From assembly GCF_012273655.1 (NCBI RefSeq), contig NZ_JAAWWP010000006.1:1-64000 (forward strand): a stretch of DNA of 64,000 bases. The letters are read 5' to 3'. Origin of the DNA: Streptomyces physcomitrii (GTDB lineage Bacteria; Actinomycetota; Actinomycetes; Streptomycetales; Streptomycetaceae). Both the position numbers and the translations under genes were made by a program. Of the stretch, positions 47,117 to 55,482 are shown one piece after another (the first letter of the stretch is position 1; each line of letters begins with the position of its first letter). The notes under the pieces were generated by a model. That model was given only the letters and a program-made list of their open reading frames with translations, was not told the DNA's origin and ran no database searches.

Positions 47117-48105
47117 CGCTGGGCGAAGGCCGGGAGGGCCGTCTGGCCGTACCCGTGCTCGCCGGTCTCGGCGGCCGGACGGGTGCGCCGCCCCGGGATG
47201 CGCACGGAGGCTCGCTTGAGCCAGCGGTCGGTTCCGTCGTAGCGGGCCTTGAAGGGCACCCGTCCGTGGACGACGACGTCGTTGTCCACCACCAGGACAT
47301 CGCCCGGCTCCAGGTTCACCGCGACCGAGACCCGTGCCAGTTCGTCCGCCAGCCGCCCGTAGGCCCGGCGCCAGTTGTCATCGGCTCCGTCCAGAGGGGT
47401 GTAGGCGGGGTCGAACCGCAGGGTCGGTCCTTCGGGGGAGTCGAACAGCGTCGGCACCGGCGCGGGGCGCCCGGCGAACCGCTGGGCCTCCTCGTAGGCG
47501 TCGTCGGGGAGTATCGGTGTGACCGGGCGTCGGAGCTGCTCGATGTCGTCCTCGGCGAGGTCGGCACGGCGGATGCTGGCCGCCGTGGTCGCCACCTTGT
47601 CGTGATTGCGCAGGCAGCACAGCAGGAGCAGATGGGCGCGGCCGGGGTGGAAGGCGTCCTCGGTGTGCGGCGTGAGCAGGGTGGAGCTGGAGGCACCGGT
47701 CTGCTCGCTCTCGTGTCCGGGCGAGGGCAGGATGTTGTGCACGAATCGGCCGTTCTGCTGGCCCTCCCACGCGATCGGGGTACCGGTCAGCGTCGAGACC
47801 AGGAGCAGTACGACGTCCCACAGGGCCCCGGCGTCGCCGACCGCCGACCAGTGGCCGGGAGTCGGGCCGAGCGCGGCGGTGTCGATGTCGAGGCCGCGGA
47901 GCACGAACAGTCCGTCCGCGGTGTCCACGGGCCGCAGGGCATGACGGACCCCTTCGCCGAGCCCGGCACAGGCGCTCGGCAGGTGGGCGAGGAGTCCGGG
48001 CGCGGTGGCGGAGCCGTGTTCGGCGAGCAACCCGGCTGCGGTGGTGGTCAGTTCGGTCGCGCCGATGACGTCGAGAGGACGTACCGGGGCAGGGGAGGTG
48101 GGCAC
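47113..48105 (-). CDS. Fe(II)/2-oxoglutarate amino-acid hydroxylase (AsnO/VioC type)
   Basis: A 330-residue clavaminate-synthase-like oxygenase. The iron ligands are H147 and E149 in LTPHTEDAFHP (the HxE form typical of AsnO, VioC and relatives, not HxD) and H280 in VVHGRVPF; RYDGTDRWLKR supplies the 2-oxoglutarate arginine. Such enzymes beta-hydroxylate free or carrier-bound amino acids. GTG 48105 is chosen because GGAAGG (48113-48118) is 7 nt upstream. It is the first gene of the operon, about 157 nt after the predicted transcription start. Confidence 0.85.
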   Translation of the reverse strand: MPTSPAPVRPLDVIGATELTTTAAGLLAEHGSATAPGLLAHLPSACAGLGEGVRHALRPVDTADGLFVLRGLDIDTAALGPTPGHWSAVGDAGALWDVVLLLVSTLTGTPIAWEGQQNGRFVHNILPSPGHESEQTGASSSTLLTPHTEDAFHPGRAHLLLLCCLRNHDKVATTAASIRRADLAEDDIEQLRRPVTPILPDDAYEEAQRFAGRPAPVPTLFDSPEGPTLRFDPAYTPLDGADDNWRRAYGRLADELARVSVAVNLEPGDVLVVDNDVVVHGRVPFKARYDGTDRWLKRASVRIPGRRTRPAAETGEHGYGQTALPAFAQR

Positions 48106-48260
48106 GGTGGCACCTTCCGGGGCAGGGGGGATCGAAGCGCGGGCGTGCGGCATCGCCGCACCGGCTCGGGAAAAAGGGGGAGCTGAAGTACGCGAAGTGG
48201 TCGGGCGCTGAACGGCTCGGGACACTGCCGGACGTCGAGGGGCATGCGGAGGCCCGTGCA

Positions 48261-48305
48261 GGTAAGGGAACCCTAACCGGCACGATCGACTACGTCAACG
48301 TAGAC
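48261..48305 (-). promoter_or_regulatory. Doubly regulated promoter of the diaminopropionate operon
   Basis: On the minus strand TTGACG (48298-48293) and TAGGGT (48275-48270) with a 17-bp spacer form a strong promoter. The -35 lies inside the palindrome GACTACGTCAACGTAGAC (48288-48305; core CTACGT-CA-ACGTAG is perfect). The -10 lies inside GGTAAGGGAACCCTAACC (48261-48278), which as a minus-strand sequence matches about 12 of 19 bases of the DmdR/IdeR iron-box consensus. Both motifs recur at other promoters in this region. Confidence 0.75.
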
Positions 48306-48417
48306 GAATTTTCGGCGATCTCAGAGTTGTCTGATGGGCCGTCAAAAGCCTTGCTGAGCAGGGCATTTGAAGAGCGGTCACGCCCCTTTGGCGGTCGTCG
48401 GCGGGGTGTGGGGCGCC

Positions 48418-48455
48418 TTGCGGAGCCCGATCGGCTCGGGTTAGGTGACCCTAAG
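48418..48455 (+). promoter_or_regulatory. Promoter of the Opp/Nik-type importer with iron-box-like element
   Basis: TTGCGG (48418-48423) and TTAGGT (48441-48446) are 17 bp apart. GGTTAGGTGACCCTAAG (48439-48455) overlaps the -10; its complement matches about 13 of 19 bases of the actinobacterial iron-box consensus. The predicted start near 48453 leaves a leader of about 37 nt before the GTG at 48490. The rest of 48306-48417 shows no gene. Confidence 0.65.
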
Positions 48456-48489
48456 AAACCTCAAGGCGAACCTGAGACGAGGACCAGAC

Positions 48490-50043
48490 GTGGGCGTCAC
48501 CAGACGGCAGCTGCTGTGGGCCGGTACCGGTATCGGAGCAGCGGGACTTCTCGCGGCGTGCAGCGGTGGGGACGACGACGGTGCCGGGGCGTCCGACGGA
48601 CAAGCGGAGAAGCCCCGGCCCGGCGGCACCCTGCGGGTGGGAGCGCTCGGACACACGAGCGCGGTGACCCGTGATCCGCACGGCACCCAGGCCAACGAGA
48701 GCGACTACCTCATCCTCGCCCTCGTCTTCGACACCCTCACCGTCCCGGGCGCCGAGAGCAGTACGGCTCCCCGGCTCGCCGCCTCCTGGAAGTCCTCGGC
48801 GGATCTGCGGACCTGGAAGTTCACCCTCGCCGAGGGCGCGGCCTTCCACGACGGGACCCCGGTCACCCCGAAGGACGTGGTGTGGTCGCTGAAGCGGCTG
48901 CGCGGCACCCCCTCGGGGGCCGCCAGGCTGCCCGGTGTCCAGGCGGAGAACATCAGCGCCGAGGGTGCCGACACGGTGGTGCTGGTCTCCGACTACGCCA
49001 ATGCCGAGTTCCCCCTCATGACACGCTTCGCCTCCTTCGTGATGAAGGAGGGGACCAAGGACTCGGAGATCGCCAAGGCGCCCGGCACCGGCCCCTTCAA
49101 GCTCGACTGGTTCCGGGGCGGCAACGCCCGCCTGGTGCGCAACGAGAAGTGGCACGGCGGACCGGTGCACCTCGAAGCCGTCGAGGTCACCATGTTCGAC
49201 ACCCCGCAGGCCATGACGAACGCGCTGCTCGCCGGGCAGATCGACCTCGCCTCCAACGCCGGTGCGGTGGCCGCCCGTACGGCGAAGGCCCGTGAGGACA
49301 TCCAGGTGCTGCGCCGCCCCGACGACATGGCGATGCCGATCGTCATGCGCACCGCCAAGGGCAGCCCCTTCGCGGACAGGAGAGTGCGGGAGGCGATACG
49401 CCTGGTCGTGGACCGCGAGGCGATGGTCCGGCAGGTCCTGTCCGGGTACGGGAAGGTCGCCAACGACATCCTGGGCACCGGTGACCCCGACTTCGCCGAG
49501 GACATCCCGCAGCGCGGGCGTGACCTCGCCAAGGCCAGGAGACTGCTGGCCGAGGCCGACTTCGACCTCTCCAGGACGTACGAACTGACCACCACCGAGG
49601 ACATCCCGGGCCTCGCCGACTCCGCCACCCTGTTCGCCAGGCAGGCCCGCGAGGCCGGGATCAAGGTCGAGGTGGTCAAGCAGGAGTCCGGCGCCTTCTG
49701 GGAGAAGACCTGGAAGTCCGGCGATTTCTACACCAGTTACTGGGGCACCAACGACTCGGTGGTCTTCTACGCCTCCAAGACCATGGTCAGCGAGGCGGGA
49801 CAGAACGAGGCCGGGTGGGACGACCCCGGTTTCGACTCCGCCTACCGCGAGGCCATCGGCGGTACCGACCCGAAGCAGCGTGCCGCGGCGCTCAGGGACC
49901 TCCAGCAGATCGAGCACGACCGCTCCGGCTACCTCCTGTGGGGCATGGCCGACGGCATCGACCTCGCCGCCTCGAAGGTGCGGAACCTGCCGGAACTGCC
50001 CGGCTACGGACGCGTCCAGCTCGAAGGTGTGTGGCTGAGGTGA
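48490..50043 (+). CDS. Family-5 solute-binding lipoprotein (Opp/Nik type)
   Basis: A 517-residue binding protein with twin-arginine (TRRQLLW) and lipobox (LAAC, Cys at residue 24) signals, then the SBP5 domain (LAASWKSSADLRTWKFTLAEGAAFHDG). The GTG at 48490 is preferred: the earlier in-frame GTG 48445 lies within the promoter -10/iron-box. SBP5 proteins bind peptides, nickel chelates or opine metallophores. Its promoter carries the same type of iron-box as the divergent diaminopropionate operon, so I infer it recaptures that operon's metal-loaded product. Confidence 0.9.
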   Translation: MGVTRRQLLWAGTGIGAAGLLAACSGGDDDGAGASDGQAEKPRPGGTLRVGALGHTSAVTRDPHGTQANESDYLILALVFDTLTVPGAESSTAPRLAASWKSSADLRTWKFTLAEGAAFHDGTPVTPKDVVWSLKRLRGTPSGAARLPGVQAENISAEGADTVVLVSDYANAEFPLMTRFASFVMKEGTKDSEIAKAPGTGPFKLDWFRGGNARLVRNEKWHGGPVHLEAVEVTMFDTPQAMTNALLAGQIDLASNAGAVAARTAKAREDIQVLRRPDDMAMPIVMRTAKGSPFADRRVREAIRLVVDREAMVRQVLSGYGKVANDILGTGDPDFAEDIPQRGRDLAKARRLLAEADFDLSRTYELTTTEDIPGLADSATLFARQAREAGIKVEVVKQESGAFWEKTWKSGDFYTSYWGTNDSVVFYASKTMVSEAGQNEAGWDDPGFDSAYREAIGGTDPKQRAAALRDLQQIEHDRSGYLLWGMADGIDLAASKVRNLPELPGYGRVQLEGVWLR

Positions 50044-51050
50044 GCCCGATCGCCAAGACCGGCCCGGTGGCCGACCCCTCCGCGGGGGCGGCCACCGCCC
50101 CACGTCGGGCCGGGCGCCTCGCCCTGCGCCTCGCCCTGACGGTCGGCTACCGCCTGGTGATGCTGACCGTGCTGCTGGCGCTGGTCTTCGCGGCGGTCGA
50201 ACTGCTGCCGGGGGACGCGGCCGGCGCCGCCTCCGAGCGAGGGGAGAGCGCGGCCGGCATCGCCGAGCGCCGTCAACTCCTCGGCCTGGACCGCCCGTTG
50301 TGGGAGCGGTTCGGGGAGTGGATGACCGCACTGCCCACCGGGGACCTCGGCACCTCCGCCCGCGGGCAGCGCGTCACCGAACTGCTCGTCGACCCGCTGC
50401 CCAACACCCTGGTCCTCGCGGTGAGCGCCTTCGTGCTGACCCTGCTGCTCTCGCTGCTGCTCGGCTGCTGGACCGCCGCCCGCCCCGGCCGCCTGGCCGA
50501 CCGCCTCGTCTCGCACGCCTCGACCGCCGCCTTCGCGGTACCGGAGTTCGTGGTCGCGGCGCTCCTCCTGCTGCTGCTGTCGCTCTGGACGGGATGGCTG
50601 CCCGCCGTCACGGTGACCGGCGGCGACGGCCGGCCCGCGAGCTGGACCATGCTGATCATGCCGGTCCTCGCCCTGGTCGTCCCGCAGACCGGCTGGAACA
50701 CCCGCGTCGTACGCGGCGCGCTGGCGGACCGGGCCGCCGACCCGCATGTGGAGGCCGCCCACTTCGACGGCCTGCCCGTGAGCCGGATTCTGCTGCGCCA
50801 CCAACTGCCCGGCGCCGCCCCGGCCATCGCCACCGGCATCGCCACCTCCACCGGTCTGCTGTTCGGCGGCGCGGTCGTGGTGGAGACCTTGTTCAACTAC
50901 CCGGGTGTCGGCGCCGTCCTGGCCGGTGCGGTCGCCGCACGCGACACCCCGCTCATCGCCGGGGTCGTCATCTGCGCCGGCGGCGTCATCAGCCTCGTGC
51001 TGCTGGCCGCCGACCTCGTCCGCCACGTCACGCTGGGAGGCCGCGCATGA
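50040..51050 (+). CDS. ABC importer permease, DppB/NikB type
   Basis: A 336-residue permease with about six membrane segments; GTSARGQRVTELLVDPLPNT and VEAAHFDGLPVSRILLRHQLP (EAA-type loop) are recognisable. GTG overlaps the preceding stop (GTGA), indicating coupling with the binding-protein gene. Confidence 0.9.
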   Translation: MSPIAKTGPVADPSAGAATAPRRAGRLALRLALTVGYRLVMLTVLLALVFAAVELLPGDAAGAASERGESAAGIAERRQLLGLDRPLWERFGEWMTALPTGDLGTSARGQRVTELLVDPLPNTLVLAVSAFVLTLLLSLLLGCWTAARPGRLADRLVSHASTAAFAVPEFVVAALLLLLLSLWTGWLPAVTVTGGDGRPASWTMLIMPVLALVVPQTGWNTRVVRGALADRAADPHVEAAHFDGLPVSRILLRHQLPGAAPAIATGIATSTGLLFGGAVVVETLFNYPGVGAVLAGAVAARDTPLIAGVVICAGGVISLVLLAADLVRHVTLGGRA

Positions 51051-51892
51051 CCGCCGCCCTCTCCTCGGCCGCACACCGGCCCGCACACCGGGCGCGGACC
51101 ACCGCGCTCCTGGTGCTCGCCGCCGCCCCGGTGCTGCTCGCCCTCGCCGGGCCGCTCCTCGCCCCGCACACCGTCGACACCCCCGTCACCGCGCCCTTCG
51201 CCTCGGCGGGCGACGGCGGCGCACTGGGCGGGGACCAACTGGGCCGCGATGTGCTCAGCCGCGTCCTGCACGGCGGCACCCTCCTCATCGCGAGCGCGCT
51301 GCTGATCGCGGTGGTCGTCACCCTCGCGGCCACGCTGATCGGCTGTGCCGCCGTGCTGCGGCCCGCGCTCGGCCGCGCGGTCGAACGCAGCGCGGACGTG
51401 GCGATCCTGCTGCCGCCCCTGCTGGGCATCATGCTCATCGCCCTCGCCTGGCCCGGCGGCGGACGCTGGGCCGTGGTCGCCGCCGCCGTCGTCCTCGGCA
51501 CGCCGTACGCGATCCGGGTGGTCGCCGCCGCCGCTTCCCCGCTCACCACGGCCGGATACGTCGAGGCGGCCCTCGCCCGTGGCGAGTCGGCCTCCTACAT
51601 CGCCCTGCGGGAGATCCTGCCGAACCTCCGCGCCACCGTCCTAGCCCTCTTCGGCCTCCGGTTCGTCGAGGCGGTCTACGTCATCTCCATGGCCGGTTTC
51701 CTCCAGATCGGCCCCCGACCGCCCGCCTCCGACTGGTCGTTGATGGTCAGGGAGAACGCCTCCGGCATCCTCCTCAACCCCTGGGCGGTCCTCGCCCCGA
51801 GCCTGGCCATCGCCCTGCTCGCCCTCACCGTCAACCTGGTCACCCTCCTGCTCGCCCCCGACTCCACAGCGAAGGCGGTGGCCCGCTCATGA
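51047..51892 (+). CDS. ABC importer permease, DppC/NikC type
   Basis: A 281-residue permease partner with GGDQLGRDVLSRVLHGG, the DppC-family N-terminal signature, and a docking loop (YVEAALARGESASYIALREILP). ATGA overlap with the previous gene. About six membrane segments. Confidence 0.9.
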   Translation: MTAALSSAAHRPAHRARTTALLVLAAAPVLLALAGPLLAPHTVDTPVTAPFASAGDGGALGGDQLGRDVLSRVLHGGTLLIASALLIAVVVTLAATLIGCAAVLRPALGRAVERSADVAILLPPLLGIMLIALAWPGGGRWAVVAAAVVLGTPYAIRVVAAAASPLTTAGYVEAALARGESASYIALREILPNLRATVLALFGLRFVEAVYVISMAGFLQIGPRPPASDWSLMVRENASGILLNPWAVLAPSLAIALLALTVNLVTLLLAPDSTAKAVARS

Positions 51893-53406
51893 GCGATCTC
51901 GCCCCGGCCCGTTTCACCACCGCCGAAGTGCCGGCCCGGCCGCCCCTGGTGACCGCCACCGATCTGGAGATACGGCTTCCCCGCGGCCCGGTCCTGCTGC
52001 CCCGGACCACCGCGCGGATCCACCCCGGCCGGATCACCGCGCTCATGGGCGCCTCCGGATCGGGCAAGACCACCCTCCTGCGCGCGCTCATCGGGCACCT
52101 CCCGCCCGGCGCCGCCGTGACGGGCACCCTCGAGGTCCTCGGCCGCACCCCGCACCTGCTCCCCGCCCGCGAACTGCGCCTCCTGCGCCGTACCGAGATC
52201 GCCTACGTCGGACAGGACCCCGGCTCCGCGCTCAACCCCCGGATGACCGCGCGCCGCCTGGTCGCCGAACTCGCCGCGGATCCCGGCGAGGAGACGGTCC
52301 TCGGGCTGCTCGCCGAATGCCGCCTGCCCCTCGGCACCGGGATCGCCGACCGCAGGCCCACCGCGCTCTCCGGCGGTCAGCAGCGCCGCCTGGCCCTGGC
52401 CCGTGCGCTCGCCCGGGCCCCGAAGGTCCTCCTCCTGGACGAACCCACCGCCGGGCTCGACGCCCCGGTGCGCGAGGAGATCGCCCGGCTGCTGCGCCAT
52501 CTCTCCGCCACCCGCGACCTCGCCGTCCTCCTTGCCACCCATGACGCCCACCTCGCCGGGATCTGCGCCGACCACACCGTGCGGCTCACGCCCGAGGCCG
52601 CCTCCAGGGCCCTCCCCGCGGCCCGCACTGCCCCGGCGCCGCGCTCCGCACCCGGGCGGGCGGCCGCCCCCGGGCAACCCGAGGCTCCGCGCGGCGAGGG
52701 GCTGACCGCCGAGAAGGTCGACGCCTCCTTCGGCAGTGGACGCGGGCGGCGTTCCGCGCTGTCCGGGGTGGACTTCGCCGCCGCACCCGGTTCGGCCACC
52801 GCCGTCATCGGCCCCTCCGGCTCCGGCAAGACCACGCTGCTGCGGGTACTGGCCGGACTCCACCCGGTCCACACCGGGCACCTCGCCCTCGACGGCAGCC
52901 CGCTCGCCGCCCGTGTGCAGCGCCGCACCCGGGAACAGCAGCGGCGTATCCAGCTCGTCCCGCAGAACCCCCTCGCCGCCCTCAACCCCCGGCACCCGGT
53001 CGGCCGGCAACTGGCCAGGCCGCTGCGCCTGCACACGACACTCCCGAGGACCGCGCTGCCCGAGCGTGTCGCCGAACTCCTCGCGCAGGTCGGCCTCCCC
53101 GCCGCGTACGCGGACCGCTACCCCGGGGAGCTCTCGGGCGGTCAGCGCCAGCGCGTCTCCCTCGCCCGCGCCCTCGCCACCGGCCCCGAGGTGCTCCTCT
53201 GCGACGAGGTCACCTCCGCGCTCGACACCGACACGGCGCTCGGCATCATGGACCTCCTCGGCCGCCTGCGCAGGGAACACCGGATGACCCTGGTGCTCGT
53301 CTCCCACGACCACGCACTGCTCGCCCGCTGCACCGACACCGCCCACCTCCTCGAGGCGGGCCTCCTCACGGCCAGTGGACCCACGGCCCGATTGCTGCCC
53401 GCATAG
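51889..53406 (+). CDS. Fused double ABC ATPase (DppD-DppF type)
   Basis: A 505-residue protein with two complete ABC domains. Domain 1 (about residues 20-235) has GASGSGKTT, LSGGQQRRLALARAL and VLLLDEPTAGLD; domain 2 (about 270-500) has GPSGSGKTT, LSGGQRQRVSLARAL and VLLCDEVTSALD. A Pro/Ala linker joins them. It powers both permeases. ATGA overlap. No atypical motifs are seen. Confidence 0.93.
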   Translation: MSDLAPARFTTAEVPARPPLVTATDLEIRLPRGPVLLPRTTARIHPGRITALMGASGSGKTTLLRALIGHLPPGAAVTGTLEVLGRTPHLLPARELRLLRRTEIAYVGQDPGSALNPRMTARRLVAELAADPGEETVLGLLAECRLPLGTGIADRRPTALSGGQQRRLALARALARAPKVLLLDEPTAGLDAPVREEIARLLRHLSATRDLAVLLATHDAHLAGICADHTVRLTPEAASRALPAARTAPAPRSAPGRAAAPGQPEAPRGEGLTAEKVDASFGSGRGRRSALSGVDFAAAPGSATAVIGPSGSGKTTLLRVLAGLHPVHTGHLALDGSPLAARVQRRTREQQRRIQLVPQNPLAALNPRHPVGRQLARPLRLHTTLPRTALPERVAELLAQVGLPAAYADRYPGELSGGQRQRVSLARALATGPEVLLCDEVTSALDTDTALGIMDLLGRLRREHRMTLVLVSHDHALLARCTDTAHLLEAGLLTASGPTARLLPA

Positions 53407-53430
53407 CCCGACCGACGCCCCCACCCGCCT

Positions 53431-53470
53431 TCCCGCGACGGCCGGTTGCCCCGGCCGCCGCCGCGCGGGA
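53431..53470. terminator. Nested hairpin terminator between convergent operons
   Basis: Outer arms TCCCGCG (53431-53437) / CGCGGGA (53464-53470) enclose inner arms CGGCCGG (53439-53445) / CCGGCCG (53451-53457). It separates the importer operon from the convergent FTR1-HTH gene and could work both ways. Confidence 0.7.
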
Positions 53471-53485
53471 CTGTGAAGACAGAAC

Positions 53486-54991
53486 CTAGGAGTCGTCCCG
53501 CTGCACGAGCCGGAATCCGGCGGTGCCCGGGCCCTTGGAGGGGCGCGACCGGTAGCTGGACAGGAAGAGCTTCCTGGGATCCCGCGCCCGTTGGCGCCGG
53601 GCCGCGTCCACCAGGGCGACCAGCGCGGGGGAGGCCCGCCGCAGCTGACGGAGCTTGTACGTGCTGAGCCCCACCAGCTCGGCGATGGTCTCCCAGGGCA
53701 CGCCCCTGCTCAGGGCGAGGACCACGACCCGGATCGCCGCCGGTGTGCCCGCACGCTCCGGTCCATGTCCGTGGACGGCTGCCAGGGCCGCGGCGGATCG
53801 GACGGCGGAGGCGAAGGCCTCGTCGCCGGCCAGCCACCTCCGCAGCAACTCCTCGGGTACGCCCGCCCAGACGGCCGCCGCGGGAACTCCGAGTCCCCGC
53901 GCGGTGGCCTGGAGGACCTCGGCCATCCGCGCCAGCCGCTCGTCCCGCTCGCTGGGCAGCCGTTCCAGCGGGGCACCGAGGGTGCGTTCGACCTCGTCGC
54001 GGGCCGCCAGCCAGGCCAGGGCGTGCTCCGCCTGTGCGGCGGCGTCCTGCGAGGACCGGGCGTCGGGCCGGTGGTTCTCGTACATCATCTCCCTCCCGCA
54101 CACGGTGATGAGGCGCGGCCGGTCTCCGGTCGGATCACCCCGCTGCTCGCCTGTCGGCCGACTCGCCGGTCGCCGTGCGCGAAGGGAGCGCCGCGGGCCT
54201 TGCGGGGCCAGGAAGAGCGCCATCACGGGAACCAGGTACAGCAGCCAGACGACGACCTGCAGAACGGTCGGGTCGGGCTGGAAGTTGAAGACGCCCTTGA
54301 GCAGGGTGCCGTACCAGGAATCGGGCGGGACGGCGTCGCTGATGTCGAAGGCGAGGTCGCGCAGGCCCGGCAGCAGGTCGCCCTCCTGCAGGTCGTGGAT
54401 GCCGTAGGCGAGGACACCGGCGGCCACCAGGACGAGCATCGCGCCGGTCCAGCGGAAGAACGCGGCCAGGTCGATGCGGAGCGTGCCCCGGTAGAACAGC
54501 CGGCCGAGCAGCACGGCGCTGGCGAGGCCGAGCAGGGCGCCGGCCAGCGGGCGGGCTCCGTCACCGCCGGCCTGCACGGCGGTCCAGATGAACAGGGACG
54601 TCTCCAGCCCCTCGCGCCCGACGGCGAGGAACGAGGTGGCGATCAGTGCCCCGGTGCCGAGGGCCAGGGCCGCGTCGAGCCTGCCCTGGAGTTCGCGCGT
54701 GAGATGACGGGCGGTGCGCCGCATCCAGAACACCATCCAGGTGACGAGCCCCACCGAGAGCACGGACAGGGTGCCGCCCAGGAGCTCCTGGGCCTGGAAG
54801 GTGAGCGTGGAGGAGCCGAACTGCAGCAGGGCACCGAAGGCCAGGGAGAGGGCGACCGCCAGGCCGACGCCCAGCCACGCCGGCAGCAGTCGCCGCTGGT
54901 TGCCGGTCTTGACGAGGTAGGCGATGAGGATGCAGACGACCAGACTCGCCTCAAGACCCTCGCGCAGGCCTATCAGGTAATTGCCGAACAC
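53486..54991 (-). CDS. FTR1/EfeU-type iron permease running in frame into a helix-turn-helix protein
   Basis: One open frame of 501 codons. Residues 1-262 are an FTR1/EfeU permease: seven hydrophobic segments and two REGLE iron motifs (residues 10-14 and 126-130). From about 303 a soluble Ala/Arg-rich protein follows with two HTH-like units (about 365-388 VPAAAVWAGVPEELLRRWL; about 430-452 VPWETIAELVGLSTYKLRQL). The linker 266-301 is poor in G/C-ending codons (GCA, CGA, AGT, ACA, GGT, GAT), as if once intergenic, and GGGAGGGAG precedes two ATG codons at 54088 and 54085. Hence either a true membrane-tethered fusion or FTR1 with a lost stop plus an internally started HTH gene. EfeO/EfeB partners are absent. 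Confidence 0.85.
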   Translation of the reverse strand: MFGNYLIGLREGLEASLVVCILIAYLVKTGNQRRLLPAWLGVGLAVALSLAFGALLQFGSSTLTFQAQELLGGTLSVLSVGLVTWMVFWMRRTARHLTRELQGRLDAALALGTGALIATSFLAVGREGLETSLFIWTAVQAGGDGARPLAGALLGLASAVLLGRLFYRGTLRIDLAAFFRWTGAMLVLVAAGVLAYGIHDLQEGDLLPGLRDLAFDISDAVPPDSWYGTLLKGVFNFQPDPTVLQVVVWLLYLVPVMALFLAPQGPRRSLRARRPASRPTGEQRGDPTGDRPRLITVCGREMMYENHRPDARSSQDAAAQAEHALAWLAARDEVERTLGAPLERLPSERDERLARMAEVLQATARGLGVPAAAVWAGVPEELLRRWLAGDEAFASAVRSAAALAAVHGHGPERAGTPAAIRVVVLALSRGVPWETIAELVGLSTYKLRQLRRASPALVALVDAARRQRARDPRKLFLSSYRSRPSKGPGTAGFRLVQRDDS

Positions 54992-55033
54992 GCCGGTTCC
55001 CTTCTCCGGTCGAAGCAGTGGGGGCGGGGTGTG

Positions 55034-55240
55034 TCAGGCCGACAGCGCGGCGGTACGGGTCGCAGGCGGCGAGCCCGGTTTCCTGGTCATGGGGGACGGT
55101 GCGGCCTGGCCGCGGATCCCGTCAGCCGAAGCGCCCCCGCGTCTGTCCCGGCCCGTTGCCTCCTGGACGCGGCCCGGCGCGACGGTCACGGCCCGCGCGC
55201 TGCCGGCTCCGGGGAGGAGGGGTCGGGGACTGGCGGACAT
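55034..55240 (-). CDS. Possible small gene ahead of FTR1
   Basis: A 68-residue frame (ATG 55240, stop 43 bp before the FTR1 start), rich in Ala, Arg and Pro, with GAGG 9 nt upstream. It lies inside the FTR1 leader downstream of the promoter at 55304-55332. About 84 percent of codons end in G/C, lower than neighbours. I recognise no family; it may be untranslated leader. Confidence 0.25.
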   Translation of the reverse strand: MSASPRPLLPGAGSARAVTVAPGRVQEATGRDRRGGASADGIRGQAAPSPMTRKPGSPPATRTAALSA

Positions 55241-55303
55241 GGGGGTGCCTCATTTCGCACGGGTACGGCGACGGAGCGGGCGAAGCCGCCCGGCCGCAGC
55301 GGG

Positions 55304-55345
55304 AGTCTACGCAAATGTAGACGGTGAGGGAAGGGTGCCCTTACT
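55304..55345 (-). promoter_or_regulatory. FTR1 promoter with both shared motifs
   Basis: On the minus strand TTCCCT (55332-55327) and TAGACT (55309-55304) are 17 bp apart. GTCTACGCAAATGTAGAC (55305-55322) covers the -10 and spacer; GGGAAGGGTGCCCTTACT (55328-55345), whose complement agrees with the box at 48261 in 14 of 18 positions, covers the -35. This is the same pair of motifs as at 48261-48305 in swapped order. Confidence 0.7.
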
Positions 55346-55482
55346 CCGCCTCGGGGGAGGGTGGCTTCGGCGCGCTGTGCCGCTGAAGCGCCGGCCCCCG
55401 GCTCGCCCCTGGGTCTGTCCTGGTCGGTGTGCCAGTTGCGGGGTCGCCGTTCCGGCCGCAGGGCCGCCTTCCCGGCTCGATC

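Noticed and set aside
48445..48489. Earlier GTG start for the family-5 binding protein
   Set aside because: The codon lies within the predicted -10/iron-box and would put an odd Arg-rich lead ahead of the Tat/lipoprotein signal; GTG 48490 fits better.
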